Positions 53,301 through 61,171 of a stretch of 64,000 bases of DNA are shown here, piece after piece. Under the pieces are notes generated by a model. The model was not told the origin of the DNA. It made no database searches and worked only from the letters and a program-made list of their open reading frames with translations. The translations under genes were made by a program, and so were the position numbers. The stretch covers positions 8,214,526 through 8,278,525 of the forward strand of contig NC_132881.1 in the NCBI RefSeq assembly GCF_030463535.1, written 5' to 3'. This stretch comes from Salminus brasiliensis (Eukaryota > Chordata > Actinopteri > Characiformes > Bryconidae). Within the stretch, counting starts at the first letter, position 1; each line of letters starts with the position of its first letter.

Positions 53301-56300
53301 GGTTAAGTAGTAGGGGGTAGTCAGTCAGTCCACTGCACACAGAGCCAGTAATGTGAGAGACGGCAGTGATGCCCATAAGGGCAGAGCGGAGCCGGAGGGC
53401 TACCTGCATCAGAGGGGAAAACATAGGAACAGGATCCTGTGGGGGAAGGAAGGGGGGAGTCCTGGGACAGGAAACTGAATGCAGGGGGTAAGGGAATCTG
53501 GCCATAGGAGCAGTAGTGTTGCCGTGGGATGCGAGGGATTATGGAGTCTTTCGGGCCCACTGAACCTTGAGGGCGTGTAAAAAAATAAATAAATATATAA
53601 ATAAAAAGATAGAAAAAAAAAAACAAAAACAAAAACACAAATATGATCATTTAAATAACTGACAGAGAGCATCCAAAAAACTGACACTACATCTTATTAG
53701 TGGTTCCCAAGTCTTTCCCAAATCTCTACGGATCTCCACAGATAAAATGCTGATAATACACATGTATACCTTGTTCAGAGATGCACATTCAAAAAGCTTA
53801 TACTTGAAATATATATAAATATACATTAATATTAATATACTTTAAGCTTTAATTTTGTCCAGACACTGGTTCCCCAGCTACAGACATTGATGGGCTAGTC
53901 ACCCAGTCTTCTGTTTCTCAGCAAACAGTAAAGAATACTGCAATCACAGTAGGAAGCCTCTGACTGCTATCCATGCTGCTTGTTTGTTTCCCATTGCCTG
54001 GGTGTTTCTGGTCTTGTTCCAGCATTCTTTATAGAAATAAACCAAAATGAAATTTCTGTGCTCATATGATAATCGATAACTGGTGTTGTGGCTAAAATCA
54101 AAGCCAACAACAACAACAACAACAACCACCACCTACAGCCATTCACAACTGGAGTTGAATGCAATTCTTGTCCAGGTACAATTACTGGTATAGCAATATA
54201 AGAATGTGTATGTATACTCTTAGTGGAATAGTGGAATAGAGGGTTTATATCAAACACTCTCCTGTGTATTTGGGTTGAAGTTATCAATATAGCAACATTT
54301 TAATGCACAGTTTTGAAATTCCCCACATTTGCTTAAAATAAACAAGGTTATGGCACACTGTGTGTTAGCCATGTTTATATTCAGCAACAAATGTACATTC
54401 TGTGCTCTAAAACTTTCAGAAAAAGGTCATATCCATGTTTCTCATGTAGAGGATTTATACTTATTTACTTATTATGACTGTTTCCGAATATAATAATATA
54501 TATAAATAATATATATAGGACCAAAAATATTTATTTTATATATACAGCTTGGGAAAAAAATAAGAGGCCACCCTACATTATCAGTTTCTCTGGTTAAACT
54601 ATTTATAGGCAATGTTTTTAGGGAGTTAACATTTGCGTTGTATTTCATAAACCATGGACAACATTTCCCCTAAATTCCAAATAAAATATTGCTATTTATA
54701 GCATTTGTTTGCAGAAATGACAACTGCTCAAAAACAATAATTATTATAATAATTAAAATGCAAATAAGTTATTATTCAAATTTAAACAACAGTACTAATA
54801 TTTGAACTTTGAGAGCATTCAAAAATCACAGTGGTGAAATAATGACTGCCAATCACAGCTTTCATGTCTTGGCCGGCTCTCCACTAGTCTTTTACATTGC
54901 TGTTGGATGACTTTATGCCATTCATAGTCTGCAAATGCAGGTAGCTCAGCAGTTCGATGAAATGCCTGGAATAAAATGGCTGCCATACATGTAGAGATGC
55001 ACATTTAAGTAAAAGTGGTCTCTTAATTTTTTTTGGAGCTGAAAACATCTCACTGAAGCCGTGAAGCTGATTAAAAAACAAAAAAAACACATGGAAGCAC
55101 ATGCATTTAAATGTGTGGACAGCAAGTGAAAGCATAAGTGACAAAATCCATCCATCAATATGCATCAGACATCTGCGTACCTCCAAGAAGTGGAGTGTCT
55201 GACACTAGGGGGATGTCTTATCATCCTAGAATCAACGCTTAGATGGCTGCTACTCACCTGCAATGCTTTTGCGTTTCTGATGGAGAGCGTGATGTGGAGA
55301 CGTAGGGACCTGGACAGAGGAGCTTGTTTTCTGAGGGTCCTGGTGGGCTGTTGTCTTAATGAAGTCGATGGCTGACTGGAGGACCCGGAACTGTAGGGCC
55401 ATTGCCATTTCTAAACGACAGAAAGACGGGTAGCCTCTCGCTTTAAATACACATTTCTACCACATAACAGATGTTTCATATATGAAATGAGGGTTAGTGA
55501 CATCTGCTTCGTTTACCCTGAGTGCGGCGTACTTTGCTGCCTTGCATGAAGCCCAGCAAGGTGATGAGATCTTCGATGATGCGGAAGTACTGGGAGCCAG
55601 AGGAACTGCAGGCGTGGATGGTCACCACCACCAGTAGCTGCTGGATGTCGCACAATAGAAGCTTGTAGTCATTCGGAGGAATTCTGTGGAAAAAAGATGG
55701 ACTTGGTTTAGGAAACACTGTTTTAAAGACCCAGACCCAGGCTAAAGGCTAAAGAAAATAACTGAATAATGCCCACGCAGGACATTCTGATTCACTTTGC
55801 ATAAAATACCAAGTTGAGAGAAGCTCTTTTGCTCTTAATCTTAATTAACTGTGAGTTGATTTTCATTCCAATTTAACGACTTATGGTCAAATCCGCAATG
55901 CGATTACGAGTAAAGCACAAGTGGCAATCTCAATGACTGCCCTTTTTTCTTCTTAGATTTATTTAGACCTGTACGGGTGAATGAAAGGTAAAATCTTTAA
56001 TATCACAAACATTTTACTACACCAGTAAAGTAGACAAAACAGCTTTCTAGCATTCGAGACAGTTTAATAGTTTAACATGGTCTCATGGATTTTTAAGCAT
56101 CATCAAAAATTACACTTGCAAAATCTCTTTGGAATGAAATATGTAATTGCTAAGTGTTCTTTAAAGAGCAACGGCAGCAACATTCCCGAAAAAGTACCAA
56201 AAACACTGTGTATGACTTTACATCAAAATAATGTATGTCTGCCAGCAAATCTTAAAAAAAAAAAAATAAAAAAATAAAAAAAGGTCCCGGCCGGGCCCGG

Positions 56301-59300
56301 CTTAAAAACATTCAGCATGTCCTCAGTGTGCTGTGTGCACGTAACGCTTCTGCATTCACCTTTAGCTGGAAAAGCGCTTTCTAACACCGGCCATGGCACA
56401 CTGCATTGCACATTACAGAATTTTCCCTGCTTCCCCTTACATTCAATTAATGTGTACCATTGCCAGACCCTGCCGTAACTGAGAAATCAGCCAAATCCCT
56501 TTTTTTCAGTAGGACTGCATGAAGACTGGCGTGTAGGCCTGCTACAGTCCACCCAGCTGGGTGAGCCAACTGGCCGAAACAGGGACGAGAAGAGGCGGAA
56601 GCGGTAGGCTAACTACAGCTGTTAATATGGTCATTGAATGTGGCTAGGGACATTTTAAAGCAGAAAACTCATCAAAATGTGCAGGGCAATGTTTGGGTAG
56701 AGTAAAAAAAAGACCTTTCCGTGAAATGATCTGCCTATGATTACTTCACAACGGAGTGTGAAAGGAGTTTGGGAAAGAGAAGGCTGGGGAAGGAGACGGG
56801 GCTAAAAGGCTGCTGGTGTTGCTCTGACAATGCTTACTGTGACGCAAGTGCCTTACCCATTCTCCAGGCCATTGAGGGTGGACAGTGTGTTGATGAGCAC
56901 ATAGAGTAGGCCGTGGTCCAGCAGGATGTCAGCCAGCTTGGGGCAGGTGTTCAGAAGCTGCAGCAGTACACACATGGCATTGTGGACCAGTGAGTTCTCG
57001 TACAGAGAGTTCTCCAGCAGCCCCAGCATGGGCACCACAGATCGCTTCCTGAACGGAGAAATGCTCTCCATGTCCTCCAGGTCAAGACTAGATAGAGAGG
57101 GAAATAGAAAAGGTTTCAATCACCTAAAATTAGCAGAGTATTATGATTAATGATGCCTCTAAAAATAGCAAAAATAAATAGACACAGAACCTGATTTAAT
57201 GTGAGTGTCTGATGGGTTGAGAATCTTTAGGTCACTGCATGATCAATAAACGCACATCGAGATGAAGTCTGGATACTTACTCCTCCTCTAGGCTCACAGG
57301 TCGACCGAAGAGCATCTCGAGAAAACACTCCAACACGCCCTGAGTGCCCTGGTGTAGGTACAGCTGGTTGGCCAGTAGAGAAAATCCATGGTTCCTCAGA
57401 AATTTTTCCTTCTGCTCCTTCTGGGCTCGGCTGAAGTATGCATCCAGCAGCTGTGTGTGTAACGAGAAGATACAATAATGAAGTGAGGAAACACAATTGC
57501 AATGAACTCCATGAACTTCATACAGTGAGGCCTTTGGATGGATGGATTATGCCATCTAACGTTCCTGGGATGATGTGGCTCATTGACGGCTGAGAAATTC
57601 ATATCAGTCAGCAATCTCCTGCAGGAACACTGCAGTATCCTAGAAGCTAAGCATGGACAACACGTGTACAGGTACAGAAATAGCATATATCTGGTGGACC
57701 ATCTTCTCATTGTATGCTGCAAAAATGCAAATGAACGCATCTTGGTAGACGAAAGCAACTCCCCAGCTAATTACTATTTTCAGCGAATACACCTCTAATG
57801 GCGTGTTCTCTCTGCAGAGCTCAGTCGGCTAAATCCAGTAGCGGTGAAATATCCCCCAGTCATTTCCAACGGTGACTACTACAGACAACAAACTCTCACA
57901 GTGAAATGATCCACATTTATCAAGTTATTTACAGAAGACATAAATAATATTAGGGCTGCCCCTGAAAGTTGACGGGTCGAGTCATAAGTCAGAGACGGGT
58001 CATTTGAAAGCGGCCGATAAATTCAGGTTTCAATATTTATTGTTTTTTGACGTATTACTAGAATTTCCACCCCATACAAAATCTGATAAGTCTATTCATT
58101 TAGTATAATAACTAGAAAATATTAGCCATAGATAGGGTTGCAAAGGGGTGGAAATTTCCATATTCCAAAATGGCTACCACAGGCTAGCTACCTATATTTT
58201 TTGCCTCAACAGGTTTCTGGAACCATAAATTAATACTTATTAATTATTCATTATTAACATAAAATCAAATAACATGTATTTTCCCACAAGCTAGTGGTGA
58301 GTGTCAGGTTTCTAGAAATCATCTAGACATATGCTGTACATGTGATGTAGGAATGAACAGTGAATGCAGGGGGTGTGGTCTCAATAGCCCTTCAGTGTGT
58401 AATGTGATATGTGCCTGGGATTGAGGAGCACCTTTGGTATTTAACTGTTTTGGTATCATATATAATTATTTTAGCCAAGATTATGCTTCAGTCCATTTTC
58501 TACCAACTATATGTAAGTTTCTCACCTTTAGCTCAGAATATTCCCATTTTATTCCTATTAATTCCCACAATTAACCATTTCCCAGAATATTGCAACTCTA
58601 GCCATAAGCATCGGATTAGTTTTGGCAGTTATTGGGGGTGCGGGGGGTGGGGGCATTGTGCCATCTCTGCAGAATAGCCTCTTACAAACATTGTAAGAGG
58701 CAAATCCAAACAGGTCAGTAAGCCCGCCACCCCCCTTCCCCCACCCCTAGCTGGTAGACCCTCAGCACAGGGTAACTGAGGCTGTCCTGACAATTTCATG
58801 CATGAAGTGTGGCTGTATTGCCATTCAAGCAATAAAACCCAGACATTCATGCAGTGGCCCCACTGGAGGATCCTCTTCGCACAAGCAGAAAGAAGCGGCC
58901 ATGGTTCTTGCAGAAGGAATTTGCATACCAAAAGAGGGAGATAGACAGAGAATATGCAAAAGGTATTGTATCAATCCACACAGTGGGATAAGCTCTGATT
59001 TGAAACAGGCCACTTCTAAAAACAAACAGCCGAGTCCCCGCCACAGAGTGCACAAACGGTTTATACAATCGCTCATCCTCAACCACACTTAATTGTATCC
59101 GGCTTTTGTTGGAGTAACTGTCTTTACTGTTGTAAGGACTTGCATGACTTCATTCAGCAACAAGGGAGCTAGTGAGGTCAGGATGCTGGTTGACCATCTG
59201 GTTGAATCATTCTAAAGAACACAATTCATGTTAATCTGGTCCAGATTCTGGTCCTATTCTATTCTACAATATCTAGTATTGTGTGTTCATTTGAACAGCT

Positions 59301-60904
59301 GTGTCAGCAATTAGAAGAAGGGGTGTCCACAAACATTTGGACATACAGTGTATAAAGGATCTTGTGAACTCTTGGCTCATCCCACAGGTTTTCAGAGAAG
59401 CTGAATAGAGAGTGTGGCAGGGAACTGAGGTGGCTACGGATATTGATTCTGTTGTCAGGGGATTTGGTAGCATGGTTTGGATTATTGCCCTCACTGAGAA
59501 TTCAACCACGAGACACTCTAGGCCTCCTCGCAGAGGTCACTCCACCACAGCACAGATCCACCACCACTCTTTAAAGAGCTCTTTTCTGTGTTAGCTTGAC
59601 TCTTCTGCCACAGAAATCACCTTCAGCTAAAAGTTCAAGTGCCATTTAGCAAATTACTGGCGTTTGTGTTTCAAAGGCAGAGGCTATGTTATTTCTCTTT
59701 CCTGTACAGTAGAGACAGTCACTCCAACAAAAGCAGGATAAACTCCTTTTATCCACACAGTGTATGTGCTGTACTGCAACCAGCATTACAGTCAAAACGT
59801 CAGTGCCATAGCTTAAATGAAATAAATGTGTAGGTAGCAATAACTAACTGTTTTTATGTTAGTTTTACTATTAAATCTAGATGTTGTAGGGATAAACAAT
59901 ATTTCATTAAGCTGAACATGAATATTCATATTCAGGATTACACGCATCATTCATATCAGCTCAAAACATGGAGGTCTGGAGGGCTATGTAGATGTTACAA
60001 AGGGAATGATTCAAAGAGCCTTGAGTGCCTTAGCTTGTTTTTTCATTATTAATAAAAAAGTGAGGTGTTTTCAGTCCCACATCCACAGTTTTCCAACTAC
60101 TGATCACTAACAGGGGTAGACTGAAGCAAACGCATATGGCCATTCTGTGACAGCAGGTTTGATGCCTACATTAGCACCAACTTTGAAAAAGCAAGTACTG
60201 TTCTGGGGAAAACTGGAAAAGCTGCATAACAAACACACATGGGAGAAGGAGGGCTGTTACAGGAAGACTTCTGTGAGGAATATCAAGTCTATAAGCAGGT
60301 TACCAAATCTAAGAAGACCGTCTTAAAGCATTGATGTTGAAGGGAAAAGCTGTCTGGGAGGCAAACATAAATAATCTGAGCAGCATGGTGAGCTGACCTT
60401 TATGACCCCTTGTTGTATAAGGGATGAGGAGTGGTTGACCAGAACGATGAGGGCCTCAGGCTGGATCAGTTTGTCCATCACCTCCTCCAGCATTAGGTCT
60501 GGCAGCAAGAGCAGGACGCCTCTCAGTAGATCATACAGCCCACAGCAGATCAGTACCAAGCAGTCCTCTGTACCAGACCTGGAAAAAGAGCACGATTAAG
60601 CAATTAAGGGATTTGGACCAGATTTTACATCAATCCTTCTGTGCTAGAAAAAAACTATATACACAAATGTTTGTGGACACATAGTGAATGAATGAATTCA
60701 ACACAGTCTTGACGTAGTATCCTGATGGACTCCTATAAGTGCTTATTTTGGTATGTGCAGACAGTACAATATGCCCCCAGAGCAAGTCTGCACTCCACAC
60801 TAATTTGGGACAGCTCCCAAAATCTCTTCTTGTAGATGTAGCTTGTGAAGATGGTACAGGAACACTGCATTACTAAAAACAACGGAATGTGATACTGCAG
60901 CAAT

Positions 60905-60959
<55 letters not shown>

Positions 60960-61120
60960 AAGGAAGACAGAAAGAGAGAGAAAGAGAGAGAGAGAGAGAG
61001 AAAGAAAGAGAAAGAGAGAGAGAGAGAGAAAGAAAGAGAGAAAGAAAGAGAGAAAGAGAAAGAAAGAGAGATATAGAAAGAAAGAGAGAAAGAGAGAGAG
61101 AGAGAAAGAAAGAGAGAGAG

Positions 61121-61171
<51 letters not shown>

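Noticed and set aside
53236..53687. Overlapping minus-strand ORFs in a lyst intron
   Set aside because: Exon 7 joins exon 8 in phase without them, composition is low-complexity at one end, and no LYST residues are present.
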